Below the pieces are notes generated by a model. It saw nothing but the letters and a program-made list of their open reading frames with translations. It did no database searches and was not told the origin of the DNA. Position numbers and translations under genes: made by a program. Of a stretch of 64,000 bases of DNA, positions 1-12,154 are shown one piece after another (the stretch's first letter is position 1; each line of letters starts with the position of its first letter). This DNA comes from Ophiodon elongatus (taxonomy: Eukaryota > Chordata > Actinopteri > Perciformes > Hexagrammidae), in contig JACSYO010001814.1 of the NCBI GenBank assembly GCA_016806645.1, positions 429,001-493,000 of the forward strand. Reading direction: 5' to 3'.

Positions 1-140
1 CACAGCGGGACGAACACATAAACAGCTTCAAATGAACAGTTTACACGCAAACCCGGAGATTCTTTACAATATATGACAAAATAAATAAAATGGATACAAA
101 CCAGCGGCTGAATGTGTTTGTGCGTCTGTTTCCCCCTCAG

Positions 141-285
141 TGGACACGGAGGGCAGGAAGCTGAAGGGAGGCATCCAGAGGAGCACGGAGACGGGTCTGG
201 CCGTGGAGATGCCCAGTCGGACCGTCCGGCAGGCGAGCCACGAGTCCATAGAGGACAGCATGAACAGCTACGGCTCCGAGGGGAA
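141..285 (+). CDS. rims4: rims4 exon (second coding exon by comparison with mammals): RIM-specific N-terminal region
   Basis: The acceptor is a pyrimidine run ending CCCCCTCAG at 140, and the donor is GTAAG at 286. The exon begins with the last two bases of a split codon, then encodes 47 residues starting DTEGRKLKGG and ending SYGSEG, and ends with two bases (AA) that join a C in the next exon to give Asn. The block RSTETGLAVEM is the signature of the segment before the C2B domain in RIM proteins, and the RQASHESIEDSMNSYGSEG version is the RIMS4 form. A longer open frame from 112 reads this DNA in the wrong frame and is not the gene product. The preceding exon is outside the window. Confidence 0.93.
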
Positions 286-405
286 GTAAGTAACTCCTCC
301 GGCTACGACACAACCCTGAAGGCCAGATCCAACACATTTTGATACAATAGATTTTTTTCTTTTTTTTTTTTTTGTGAATTTTAATTTTTATTGGAGAGCT
401 GATAT

Positions 406-613
406 CGATGGTCGAAGAGCAAAACCTCCTGTCTGAAAAATGCACTTTTTTTGAGAATACTAAAACAAAATTGTTTTCTTGCAGAATACCATTTGTTAAG
501 GATACCCAATACATAATAGAAAATAAAAAATATATATACAAAGTGCAGATAGGATTATTCCCCACTTTTCTTGGATCATTTTGCAGATAGGAGGTTTTGC
601 ACTTTGGCCATCG
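406..613. mobile_element. small inverted-repeat element, copy 1 (208 bp, MITE-like)
   Basis: The left end starts CGATGGTCGAAGAGCAAAAC and the right end, reverse-complemented, starts CGATGGCCAAAGTGCAAAAC. Both continue into CTCCTATCTG-like sequence, giving terminal inverted repeats of about 33 bp. A second copy is at 36334-36529. Flanks are ATAT on both sides (GATAT before, ATATA after), possibly a short target duplication. Near the right end GCAGATAGGA is duplicated. No transposase is encoded, so it would be non-autonomous. I cannot assign a superfamily. Confidence 0.7.
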
Positions 614-2128
614 ATATATTATTCATAGTATTGAGGCAGAAAGGAAACAAGGGGCAGCCTGGTGTCCTAAACATTACGTTCCTATACAACAAAACACCGC
701 AGTCAATTACATTTTAAGGAAAGTGTATTTTCTACAGGATCTTTTGGGACGTATCACAAATACATTTCTAATCAAAGTCCACGTACGTCTACGTAGGAGG
801 AGCACGGCATGGATGAGTGGTTCGAACAAACCAGCCCAACATCGTGGCAGTCAGAAAATGCAATCAGCTGCTCTCTTGTACAAGGACACCGATTGTCAAA
901 TGTCTTTTGTGTGTTGATCAGCATGAAAACAAAGACGATCACGATTCCTTTTGTTCGTGGCGGACACACAAATTAAAACGCATCCACGTGACGATGCAAC
1001 ACTCGGAGCTAGTGTCAAAGTTTTAAATGTCGAGAGAGAGCCCTCATGTGGAGGATGGGTCCAACACACACAGGACTTGTGTTCGACTCTTGTCCCACAG
1101 TTGGTTTTGTTGCCTTGAGCTAACTGTACGTAGTTACTGTGAGCCCAACCATGATGATATTTCCTCAACCTAACCAGGTGGTGTTCTTGACTTCCATTTT
1201 ATAGCCTCATGTCGTCCCGACTGAAAAGAAAAAAGTTGCAAAACAAATTGATAATTCATGTAGGTCAGCAGCTCCACATGAAACCAATAGATTGCACAAT
1301 TCCACGACCTCCTGTGTGCGGAACAAAAACAGGACTTTCCCCCAGGTTGTTCGGGTCAGCGTCGAGCCACTTCAATTTAAGTCACAAACTTACATAATGA
1401 AACAAACTAATTTATTTTAAGCTAAACCCCAAAACAATCCCAAACATAACCAAGTAGTTTTGGTGCAATTTGCAACTTTTTACCATGCGTTTGAAAACCG
1501 TTCCCCTCAAAACGTACTTGAGAAGGCTGTTTCGTTGTGTGGGAACGTGACTTTGGGGGAGGCAGTTTACAAGAGGACAGTAAAGGTCAAAGCAGCTGTA
1601 GACAGAATCCAACCATTGAGCTCAGTTCAGGTCTTTATCTGCTGGTCAGTAAGCAGAATGTCTCAAATACTTTGAACTGACTTCAGTGACGTTTGGTTCC
1701 AGTCGGGGATCAGCGGCAAAATAGAGCTCGGTGTGATTCTGAACCCAGGAACTGTTGTAGGTATTCTTGACTTCATAATAAAGAGCATCATTGGGCACTT
1801 TGCTTCTTTTTTGTTGTTGCATGAACTTGAATGTAAAATGTACTTCCCCACACTCTAGCCATCTTCTCCGTCGGAAGCGTGTCTCAACAATTTAAGAACA
1901 AAATTCCCATGAAATTTGAAAGATTCTTTGGCATTTGATTTGATTTTTTGATTTTGCACCCGGGAATCCATTTGATTTTCCTCCGTAAAAGTCTCCTGCT
2001 CGTGTGTTTCAATCATCCATCGGACAGAAACAGTCAGCAGCGGTGGACGCCAGAGAGAGCGACAGCATACAGTAAAGCTCAGTGGAAAGGCGCCTATGAC
2101 ATCAGCAATACTAGTGTACTACTACTGA

Positions 2129-2141
2129 ACACACACACACA

Positions 2142-2203
<62 letters not shown>
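2129..2203. repeat. (AC)n microsatellite
   Basis: About 37 AC units with one interruption (ACTCAC) near the start. Confidence 0.95.
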
Positions 2204-2205
<2 letters not shown>

Positions 2206-3219
2206 CAGATTCACTGCCAACCTGGCTACCAGCTTGAATTCCTACAGTTACATAACAAGAGGAGGCAGACAGATTGGAACTGGACGGGTTTAAAGACACA
2301 CAGAGGAGCGACGAAAACCAGAAGAGGTAAAGATTCAGAGGGAGGATGATTGCATTATGTGTTAGCATATTAATAAACCATTAATATTCGGAATATGTAA
2401 ATATTCTGTCCATCAGCTGCCGCATTAGAAACGTTGTCAAGCTCGCGTCCCAAAACGAAACAGGGAGGAACACGTTTTTCTGAGATGTGACGGTGCTCTC
2501 TGGTTTATTCTGTCATGTGAAACTCTTTGTACAGTTTACTGTCATGTTGTGTCTCTGAGCACCAGGGTCCCTTTAGAAAACCTCTCGTTTTACTGCAGCA
2601 GGGTCTGACAGGCTGCCCCGCTCATAAATGGATTACTGAACAGGCCTTCTGGGGAGAGGCCTGGGCACCCCGGGGGTCAGGGGACTGATTTATATGTCAC
2701 TGTAAAAGAAAACTCATAAAACTATCACATAGACGCACACAATGACTACAGGGAGGCAAAAGGACCACAACAAGATGGTAAATTACAGAATGTAGACGAA
2801 AGCGACCAAAAACATGAACACAAAGAGGCACAGTCAAAAAATATATGCAAAAGTGACATAAAATACATTGCAAAGCAATCACAAAGACACGTAAAAACAA
2901 CTGTAAAGAGATGCAAAGCCACGACAGACAGATGCAAAAATACTAGAAATAGATGTGAAACAACCACAACATTACCAACAGTAAAACAAAGAAATCCCCA
3001 AACTACTACAAGGAGAAACAAAACGATGCAGACTGACTAAAAGTAGACTTACATGTTGTTGCCTATTGTTTCATAATCCATCCATGGCCCCGCTCAGTCC
3101 TGGTTCTGGTTCTCCCGTGCCCCCCTTCCCTCCAGCGGGATGTTGGCTCCCAGAGAGGAGAAGCTCTGCTCCTGGAGGAGCTTCAGACTGCAGGTCTAAG
3201 GCTGCAGAGAAGCCGGATC

Positions 3220-3294
3220 TGGGTCTGTCCACGGTGGACTGGTCTCTGCCAGATCTGGGTCTGTCCACGGTGGACTGGTCTTTGCTGGTCTCTG
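3220..3294. repeat. two-copy tandem repeat of 36 bp
   Basis: GATCTGGGTCTGTCCACGGT followed by GGACTGGTCT is repeated twice in direct succession. It lies just upstream of the 28-bp minisatellite. Confidence 0.8.
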
Positions 3295-3431
3295 AGCTGA
3301 AGGAGGTTCTGGTGAACCTGCATGATGTCATCTGGTTTCACCAGAATCCAACCCAGTGGCTCCGATGAGGAGCTTTAAGAAGAACTCTCTAGAACCAGAC
3401 CATCTTCTCTCTGGTGGTCTGGTTACTGATG

Positions 3432-3574
3432 GAGGTCTATAGAGGACCAGGACTAGACTGAGGTCTATAGAGGACCAGGACTAGACTGAGGTCTATAGAG
3501 GACCAGGACTACACTGAGGTCTATAGAGGACCAGGACTAGACTGAGGTCTATAGAGGACCAGGACTACACTGAC
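3432..3574. repeat. 28-bp minisatellite, five copies
   Basis: The unit begins GAGGTCTATAGAGGACCAGG and ends ACTAGACT or ACTACACT, repeated about five times with only the TAGACT/TACACT difference. Confidence 0.92.
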
Positions 3575-5028
3575 TGGATCAGAACCAGTTAAACGTTCCT
3601 CACTAACTTTATGTCTAGTTACTCGAGTAGCATTCAGCAGGTCTTCCTCTTTGGTTGTCGACTGTGAATGCACGACTCCACGGCAACGCCTCAATCAGTC
3701 AGGATTATTTTCAGAATATTAATGTTCATGTAAACAAACTCGGAAACAGAGAAATAATGAGGAAGTATCAAATACGGAGAGAGAGAGATAATCTGTGATC
3801 TCACACTGGGCCTGTTTGGGTTCAAACCCCACCGTGTTGACTCGTCTTCCTCCTGAAGAAACCAAAGACACAACCCGAGCCGATCACACACTTCGTCCGG
3901 TCAACTCTCGTCTCTCTCGGAGAGATGATCTGCAAACACAAATATGCTTTTGAAAAAAGACACGACGGAGCCCGCATTATGTTTTCTATTAACATAATGA
4001 AGAAATGTCATCTGGCAAGTCACAAATTATTGATACGGAATGTATCTGCATTTCATTTTATTTTCCTACGATATGCAGAAACTTATTTGTGATTATGTTC
4101 AGGCGCTCTCTTATCGTTGGTCACGTCTTGATTGAATACTGAAAAAGTACATTTTTATTTCCTAAACCTATCCGCACAGACCATAAATGCAGTTGTAAGT
4201 GACAGTATTTGTGAACAAAAGGAGATATAATAGAATATTGTAAGCTGAACTCGATCCCTTGAAATACAAAGAATTCAATCAGTGCACAAGCAGGAGTTTC
4301 ATCAGGGAGATTCAAGGCAAGAACATCGACCACAGAAAGGCTCTCGTCATTGAATTTTATGTTTCCTGCTCAATTAATTTTGCCCCAAAACCGTAAATTT
4401 TAACATCAAGCACATAACCGCTCTTATTTCTCTCCGAGCTAAACTTTCCGTTTATTCCCTGTGACCCTGCACGAGGTAAGCGGTTATAGATTATGGATGA
4501 AAACTACAGGAAAAGAGTTTTTCTTAAACCATTTCAGTTTTCAGAAGCATCACGACCGCGGCCTTAAAACCAAAAGCCGTTCTTCCCGAGCTTAAATTCA
4601 AAAGTTCGAAAACGTCTGAATAATAATACGGTTGTTACATCATCATTTTTTATGATCTCTTGATTCTGCCAGACAAGAGGAGCTGAGTGGTAAAAATGTA
4701 AATCTCTTTATACGCTCTAAGCTACAAGCACGACTACATTGAGGGGAAACTACAGCCATTAAACTGAGCCGCACCGCCACATTATTTAAATCGGCAGCGG
4801 CGAAAAAACCCGCCGCTCGTCTTCCAGTCCGTCTGTGTTCTCTGTCGGCTGTTTGGCTCGGCCGCTGATTGAAAAAGCTCCTGTGCCTGTGTATGCACGG
4901 CCATGAATAAGCACTTTGTTAGCTAACGCCGTCCAATCACACTTATGAGCTTATTGATTTATGGTCCGGGCAATCCGGGGCCAGGCTAATGTGTGTGTGC
5001 TGACGATGCAAAACAGAAATGGTTTGCA

Positions 5029-5050
5029 GTGTGTGTGTGTGTGTGTGTGT
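5029..5050. repeat. (GT)n microsatellite
   Basis: Eleven uninterrupted GT units, with a shorter (GT)5 at 4990-4999. Confidence 0.9.
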
Positions 5051-6366
5051 AAGGACAATGAGAATATTTCATTCAATACATGGTCTTTATTCAGCCCATG
5101 TGACCAAACTGTATGCACATTGCAGAGAATACACTGTTGACGTTTTATTGGGTTGAAGTTGAATACTTTTAAAAAATTCCACCCTTTCATCCTGGAAACT
5201 ACCTCTTGGCCTAAGACCCTCAGGCATGAGAGAGTTTATGGTGGCAGATTTGCAACGTTGTCTCCGAGGAATAACATTTATATACTACTTCTTTGGAAAT
5301 AGGTTTTAAAGGAGATACAATGCTGATGAATGTTTTATTTATTTTTTTATCAATTTAATCAGTCACAAAGTGAATTTAATTGGAAAAGGTTCACTGACAA
5401 CTGCTGTATTTTATTTGTTACCCCATGTAATATAGTAACAAAAGCAATATTTATGTTTTTATACTCGTGTTTAGGCCCTTATACACGACGAGGCCAACGA
5501 GGAACTCAAAATACTCATCTGCGAAAATTGTATGTCATGGGGCTTTTATTGTGAAAGGTAAAAACTGAAGATCCAGTCTGCGCTGCCTTTGTCAAAGTTG
5601 AAAGGAGTAATAACGTGTTGTTGCTTTATAGGTATAAATAGGTGCAAACCAACCCATTCCAGACAATGTGATTAGTTGATTAGTTGAAAGAAAATGTACC
5701 CCGTTCCATCTCCTTTTCTGTGAGCAAGACGTTTATCTATTTACCACACTGGCAGTGAATCTTCATACATCTTTTGTGCCACAAATCTCAGCGTGGAAAG
5801 CCTCAGTTAACCCGCTTTAAAACCGCTTTTTTTTGGGGCATTTTTCCTTTTCTCTCCATTCGCAAAAGCGAGAGTCCTTCCCCCAAAAGTGGGCGTGGCC
5901 TCGGCAGGGTGGAGACTTGGCTGGCTGCCATTCTTTTAAATGAGAATCCTGTAAAATAAACTTAAGCATGTATTTCATGGCTACGTACGATGTGACGCTA
6001 ATGTTTCTGATGTGAAAAAAAAAGAGTACAACTGTTAGTCCTGTGATTATAGTACAATAGACCAACATTAGGTTTTCTTGCTTTGGATGTTTAACTGTAT
6101 TTTAATTGGTCTAGTTCATGTTGACCGCATGAATGAAGCATTCACCTCCGTTCATAAATGCTGAATAATGTAGGGCGATAAATATTTGTAACATTCCCGG
6201 CGTGTCGTCCGCCTGCAGCACGCGGTTTACGTTGAGCGCCACATTTCTGTGAAACCGCCGTGTAATCCCCCAGATGTGCCTCACACACAAATATTATAAT
6301 CTACAGCTCAGGATTTTATCACCCAGTAATACCCACTCGGCTAATGTTGCTCCACTTATTGCATGT

Positions 6367-6368
<2 letters not shown>

Positions 6369-6401
<33 letters not shown>
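6369..6401. repeat. (AC)n microsatellite
   Basis: About 16 uninterrupted AC units. Confidence 0.92.
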
Positions 6402-6402
<1 letters not shown>

Positions 6403-8310
6403 TTACACCTCATTAGAATTTCTCCCGAATATCTTGATTTAATAATTCTTCGTAAAATGTACATATTGCGGCACACAGAATGGAGACGTGAATAGTCATA
6501 AACATGCATTGACATGAATAACACGCAATAGCACAAACTAAAAGAAAACTAATGAGATATCATAAATATAAAAAAATGTACCTGCAATTCAATTTGACTT
6601 AATATTTGCTAACGTCTGCATTAATGATAATCTAGACTAAGTGGTTTTGCGTGTTAATTACATCGAGGACAGACTGCCTTGTGAATTATTTTGCGGCGAC
6701 TGCCGTGTTTGGCCTCTCAGTCTGAAGTTGATATTTAATGTGAGCCCGTCTGCCTTTGTGTGACTTTGTTGGAACAATCTAGTAAATATTTTAATGCTTT
6801 TTTTCCTTCATTTAACGACGGAGAAAAAGCTGTTTGGTGATTTAGGTCGCAGTCCTTGTGGAGAGACTCGTGGCGTAAAATATAATACACCTAAAGCACT
6901 CTCATCGGAGCAGAGATGAATAGAGATTGTAAAGTAGAATGAAATATGAAAGTAGAGACAAGGGGGGAGGGAGGGAATGGAGAGGAAGAAAAGGGAGGAG
7001 ACAAGAGGAAAGAATTAGAGGGCTGCCATAATAAATAATAAACACACTCACCAGAGTCAAATTATGGGAATTCAATAGTCCTGGTCCAGAGTGTCAGCAT
7101 GGACGCAGAACAGGCGGCAGGGTTATTGGGAAGGAGGGGCATCCCATTTTTGGGGGCGGGGACAATAAATCGGTTCTTTGTTAGAAGCCAGGCTATTCTG
7201 TATGTTTGTACACTATACATGTACTGAGGATACAACAATGGCACAGCCAATGAACAGTTGTGAAAAAAGTCTATGAAGCTTTGCACCACTAACATGCATC
7301 AACAGCGCTGACGTACGGACACTCTTTTCCCCAAAAACAGTCGAGTGGGGAAATTTGCTGAAATCATTTGCCGGATATTTTCAGTGCCGAAATTATTCAG
7401 GACTTACGTTTGTGTCTTGCAGAGGTCTAGCTTGTTTTTCTGTAAATCTGCCTAAATGTCTTCATGCCTATACGTAGAAATGGGTGGAAGGAACCAGTTG
7501 GTTGGTTCTGGCAAATCACATTGTGCAGATTTCTACAAAAGGTTATGTTAATTCCCTGAGCGGGCGTGGCCCCTAAATGCCCTCCCATAGCGCAAGTGTG
7601 GAAGTGGTACAAAGTAGGGGGTCCCGGATGTGTGGTGATGTAGTGATACTTAGTGGGTTAGCTCTTTAGCTCTTTAGCTGGGAAACCCAACTATCACCAG
7701 TCACAGCCTTCCACTCAGCGAGATAAGATTTCTAAATTAACAATATATCTGTAGTTTATTCGAGAGACTTTGGTTCCTGTCTCATGACGACGGACTGGAA
7801 GCTCTTCTGGAGCAGGTGTCACAACAACCAGGCAGCGTTAGCACTTTGGTTGATTGTCCTTTCGGACTCCAGGGGCCCCGGGGCCAAACCTGAACGTAAT
7901 GAATTGGCATTGGTTTTTGGACTTCTAAAGGAAACAGCTTACGTTCCGGGTCCAACTTCCTCCTTCGTGGCAGTCGCCCAGCCCAGTTCCAGGACCCGCG
8001 TGTTAGCCGTTCATTTTTAGAGGTGCGGACAAAACTCAAAACACTGGCGTTGGCAACCTCAGCAGCTTTTTTTGTTGCTTGTGGTAAATCAATTCCGCCA
8101 GCGAGCCAGAAAGTACAGTACCGTAAACCTGTAATGGAAGCAGCTAAATGGTATTCAGCCATCATTATTTACACCTGTGCTTTTCCTAGTGTGACGAGTC
8201 ACGATGTCGTCTTTAACAAAATAAAAAAAAAAAGCTCACAGGTTAATCAGTGAAGTGCCAATCAATCAATCATAGTCACACATCCTGAGACGGGCTCAAA
8301 GAGAGTGGGC

Positions 8311-8315
<5 letters not shown>

Positions 8316-8359
<44 letters not shown>

Positions 8360-8368
8360 GGGGGGGGG
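8316..8368. repeat. (TG)n microsatellite followed by a G-run
   Basis: About 20 TG units followed by roughly twelve G residues. It lies 165 bp from an (AC)n tract at 8532 with which it can pair. Confidence 0.93.
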
Positions 8369-8528
8369 TTTGGCAGGCCCTCTGGAGCAGTGCTCCACAG
8401 GAAGCAACGCTCCGAGTGTAAACACAGTGATCTACTCCTGGTACCCTGCATCCTGGTTCAGACGCATGGGGAGCAAACACAGATTGATGATATGCAGAAC
8501 ATGTTTGGGGTGGATTTGTCCTTCCATT

Positions 8529-8531
<3 letters not shown>

Positions 8532-8596
<65 letters not shown>

Positions 8597-8611
8597 ACAC
8601 ACACACACACA
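8532..8611. repeat. (CA)n microsatellite
   Basis: About 39 CA units with one CAGA interruption near 8591. Confidence 0.94.
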
Positions 8612-8884
8612 GTTAAAGTATACCTGGCGCTGTGCCACCAAAGCACTCAGAGTCGATTCCTTCGCATACACACACAAAGTAAGGACACAGGGGGGTCAAA
8701 CTCTCAACTCTAAAGCCTCTGGGTAATTTCAGGAAGCCAATTTGAGAGTTGGGAGTTTAACTAACAGTAGTGATCACTTCCTGTGTTTTCTTTCTTCTTT
8801 TTTTTGTCTCGGCTGGCTTTCATCCTTTCTTTACCTCCCAGTCGCTGACTCACCTTCTTTCATGTTTTTAACCAGCCGTCTGTG

Positions 8885-8933
<49 letters not shown>
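8885..8933. repeat. (CT)n tract forming the polypyrimidine tract of a rims4 exon
   Basis: 49 bases of CT with one extra T. It ends four bases before the splice-acceptor AG of the exon at 8938, so it is the pyrimidine tract of that splice site. Confidence 0.95.
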
Positions 8934-8937
8934 GCAG

Positions 8938-9048
8938 CCTGAACTACAGTGGCATGTGTCTGGCATCGGACGCACAGTTCAGCGACTTCTTGGACGGGAT
9001 GGGACCGGCTCAGTTTGTTGGGCGACAGACGCTGGCGACAACGTCGAT

Positions 9049-9050
<2 letters not shown>
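8938..9050 (+). CDS. rims4: rims4 exon: linker preceding the C2B domain
   Basis: The acceptor TCTGCAG ends at 8937 and is fed by an unusually long (CT)n tract. The donor GTGAG at 9051 runs straight into a (GA)n tract. The exon is 113 nt. It completes the Asn codon from the previous exon, then encodes 37 residues from LNYSGMCLASDAQFSDF through GPAQFVGRQTLATTSM, and ends with the G of a split Gly codon. The FSDFLDGMGPAQ and VGRQTLAT blocks occur in all RIM C-terminal halves, and LNYSGMCLASDA is the RIMS4 type. Its length is not a multiple of three, so skipping it would shift the frame. The complementary repeats on both sides are discussed in the findings. Confidence 0.95.

Positions 9051-9052
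<2 letters not shown>

Positions 9053-9096
<44 letters not shown>
9053..9096. repeat. (GA)n tract fused to the splice donor of a rims4 exon
   Basis: The donor GTGAG at 9051 continues directly into about 21 GA units with one GC interruption. Confidence 0.95.
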
Positions 9097-9419
9097 TAAC
9101 TTTTCTTTGTCATCAACCAAAGCGGCTCACCGATGTTCGATGGCTAAAGCGAGACTAAAAACTTAATCCATCCCGCTTTACTTTCTTATCTCCAAGTTGA
9201 GAAGAAAAATGATTAAGATTTGAGGGTCACAACAATCACCTCTATTTTGTATAAAGCCTCTGAAACTCTCGCCATATAAATTGGTCTGAAAATTGTCGAA
9301 GGACAAATAAAACAGCTCATTTCCTCGTAAAACAAAACCAAATTACTTCTGAAATCATTTCACATTGGAAAAACAGTACCTCATAAATCAGAGCCGTGTC
9401 TTACTGCAGGTTTTTTTTT

Positions 9420-10010
9420 TTCTCATCGTTGTTTATCCATATCCAGGCCATATACACTGGATATTTGTATCTTATGCAGCCTGTTCTCCACAAACTTCCT
9501 TCAAATTTACGTTTCCACACAACTAAACTGCATTCTTATATTTCCTCCCGGATAACGATCGCAGTTTTAAACACGTGATTAACGTTGTAAATTGAAACAA
9601 AAATAAAAACTCAACAAAACTACTATCAAAATATCATGTTTTGGCTTGAAATAAGTACGTTTGATATGTTATTTAAGTTACTGACGTAAATTTAAATAAG
9701 TGGTTTCATACGCAACACTATAACTTTGGTCCCCTGGGTGAAAGTCCTGCGTTTGCTTGAGCCATTCAACCACGACCAACCTCCTTCTTAAGCGGACTTT
9801 GATAAGAAACGTATTTATGATGCGACAACAACATGATCAGGGTGAAAATACGTTTCCCTCAAAACATAATTCACAATGCAGTTTCATTGTATGGGAAAGC
9901 AATTTCTAGGAGGCCGGGCTGACTTCTTCCTATCCAGGCCACCATATATACAGGATATATAATATATATTATATATCATGTGCAGCCCGTCCTCCACAGC
10001 TGTGGTCTAC
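9420..10010. repeat. interspersed repeat cluster with inverted copies
   Basis: Segments at 9430-9560 and 9935-10010 share ATATCCAGGCC, GCAGCC and GTCCTCCACA or GTTCTCCACA in the same orientation. The segment 9850-9930 (TACGTTTCCCTCAAAACATA, then TTCATTGTATGGGAAAG) is the reverse complement of part of the first. A family Z motif (CTGGGTGAAAGTCCTG) is at about 9734-9749. Confidence 0.55.
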
Positions 10011-10619
10011 TGTAAGTGGGTCAGTTTCCTCGCTGGCAGCCAGTCAGTGTCCTTGGCCCGACAACAGTGACACTGACAGGACCAGCTCCGCTCCAAACCT
10101 GCTGTCCGGCCCAGCGTTATATAACATCAGAGAACCCAGAATATAACTTGGCCGTCATCTGCGTTCTGTCACTTTCAGAGGAATGCATTCGTCATTTAGG
10201 GGTTATTGGGGATGAAAACTGTCATCATGCCTGTGTGAGCGGCGTTAGGGTAGCCACGCCGGCTCGGCTGCATGTCAGCTGCTTCTCTCCCAGAGAGTTG
10301 AGGTCTAGCCTTTTTTTTTTTTTTTGCCGCGTGTCGCCACGCGGTTCACAGCAAAAATAGACTTGAAATTAAAATAAATAGTGAAACTGATCTCATAGCA
10401 GCAACATTACTACAGTTTCAATGTCTCTATCTGTAGAAAATGTCACAGACATTCAAAATAAAAGCCCTCTAGCATCTTTCTGTGGAGAGAATCCCATAAT
10501 TTGTTAACACAAGGCTTTTATTCTGAAATATTTGCATGACTGTGTTGTGTAAAATAGAGCTTTTATTTGTGGATATTATTATTTACAAATGAACCCACTA
10601 TTCCAAACTATTTTTTCAC

Positions 10620-10720
10620 ACTGGATATGTATCAGCCTGTCCCCCGTCTCCTACAAAATGACGTTTCCATAGAAACTCGACAGCATTCTCAATTACGTTT
10701 GGAAGGAGACGAGCAATGCT
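10620..10720 (+). repeat. further copy of the GCAGCCTGT/CTCCACA interspersed repeat
   Basis: TGGATATGTATCAGCCTGTC, then CTCCTACAAAATGACGTTTC and GCATTCTCAATTACGTTT correspond to the block at 9450-9560. Confidence 0.5.
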
Positions 10721-12052
10721 GACTGAAGCCCGATCCACTCTGTGATCTTAACCCTGTGCGAATCTACCACGTTCGTCATTTATCAAGTCAAAATTCCACC
10801 GCTGATTACCGACCATATTCCACCAAACACAGAGGTTGTATGATCGATAACATCATACACTGCAAATCGGCCTCTCTGTGATTTGGGGGCAGGTTTTTGA
10901 TTTCTCTGAAACCTCTTTAACTATGGAGGCTGATTCTGCAATTATGAAGAAAAGTTCTGACAGCATTTTGGGTGCAAATTCAAGAGGCTCATATTTCATA
11001 ACATGGAGATGAAAAATACATAACACATAAACAAATGAAATACAAAACACAGCCACTTTGAGCTCTGTGCTCTCTAGACAATACTCTGACGTCTATGACT
11101 TGTCTCGTTGTCAGCAGTTATTGCATTGGGCCTTTTCCTGTCCGTCTCCAAAGTCTCTAAAGTCTCTAAAGTCTCTACTGTCTGCTAAAGACTATTTTCA
11201 CAAGACTTCACTTGTGTTCAAAGCTCTGATGCGTCCACATACTGTCATTATATGCAGGGTGAAGGGTTCAGTCCAGAACACCTACAGATTTGGTGACTAG
11301 CTCTTGTTCCAATGGATGTTTGATGCATTTAATGAGCCTCATGCAACAAGATTTTAGTGTTCAAAGTCGTAAAATTGCTTGTTTCGGCTTGATGAATACC
11401 ACCTTTTCATGAGGAGGTCGTGACATTTATTCACGAGCATAATACAAGTGCCATTTTAATCTGTTTTGCTCTGGTTGTGCTTCAAGTTTACCAAAGAGTA
11501 AAAAGAAGACACTTTTGAGTCCTGCCGTTGGGAATCGGCTGATAAAAAGGTGCTGACATATAAACATTTTCGAAACATGATGATGATGATAATATGGAGA
11601 ACCGCTTATTCATTTTCCATTAAGTTTTTAAACATGTTCGTACAAATAGTCCTTGTAAGCATACCGGTGCAAACAGACTACAATGGGTCAGAACGAAAGA
11701 CAGCAAAGAAAGTTCTAAAACGTCCGAAAAACTTGTGCAACTTTATCCAAGTGTCTTGCATGTATTGTAATTTGCTGTGCATGTGTTTGCATGTTTACTC
11801 GCCAGTGCTTTGAATTGGCAAACCCCCTACGAGAATATGCGTTGTGTAAAGTATTGCTTCATTGGTTTTAAAATGTCACCCAATGTAAATTTACAGTTAG
11901 TTTGTTAGAAATTAGTATTTCTCTCACGTTCTTCTCACGGCCAAACCCGTCACAAGATGTAGTCATCATATAAAAGCTTTATAAGAAAAGATGCTCACAC
12001 GCACCACCGCTATCCTCATTGTTAAAGAGCACCTGTGTTTCCGTCCATCCAG

Positions 12053-12154
12053 GTGACATAGAGATCGGTCTCCTGGAGAGGAACGGGGGTCTGGAGGTGG
12101 AGGTCGTGCAGGCCAGAGGACTCACCATGAAACCAGGTTCAAAGGGACCTCCAG
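12053..12154 (+). CDS. rims4: rims4 exon: start of the C2B domain
   Basis: The acceptor CCATCCAG ends at 12052 and the donor is GTATT at 12155. After completing the Gly codon the exon encodes 33 residues, starting DIEIGLLERNGGLEVEVVQA and continuing RGLTMKPGSKGPP. This is the first beta-strand pair and the first top loop of the C2B fold. In calcium-binding C2 domains this loop carries aspartates. Here the loop reads KPGSKGPP and lacks them, as is known for RIM C2B domains, which do not bind calcium. The last base starts an Ala codon completed in the next exon. Confidence 0.94.

Larger units (their letters stand above)
286..8937 (+). other. rims4 intron (8.65 kb), repeat-rich, no gene seen
   Basis: No exon-like open frame with good splice sites and recognisable protein was found. 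The intron contains an inverted-repeat element (406-613), CA/TG tracts (2129-2203, 5029-5050, 6369-6401, 8316-8357, 8532-8611), a 28-bp minisatellite (about 3432-3574), and a CT tract at the 3' splice site. Stretches such as 4775-4985 and 6090-6290 look non-repetitive and could be conserved non-coding sequence, but that cannot be shown from one sequence. Confidence 0.8.
9051..12052 (+). other. rims4 intron (3.0 kb)
   Basis: Begins with the (GA)n tract at the donor. The block 9420-10010 and the block near 10620-10700 share diverged copies of the same interspersed repeat (ATATCCAGGCC, GCAGCCTGT, CTCCACA motifs), partly in opposite orientations. The remainder is AT-rich and unremarkable. Confidence 0.75.

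Noticed and set aside
112..342. 76-codon open frame covering the first visible rims4 exon
   Set aside because: It reads the exon in the wrong frame. The correct frame gives the RIMS4 sequence and joins in phase to the next exon.
8262..8726. Several open frames reading CVCVCV or THTHTH, here and at other CA/TG tracts
   Set aside because: Direct translations of dinucleotide repeats without coding evidence.
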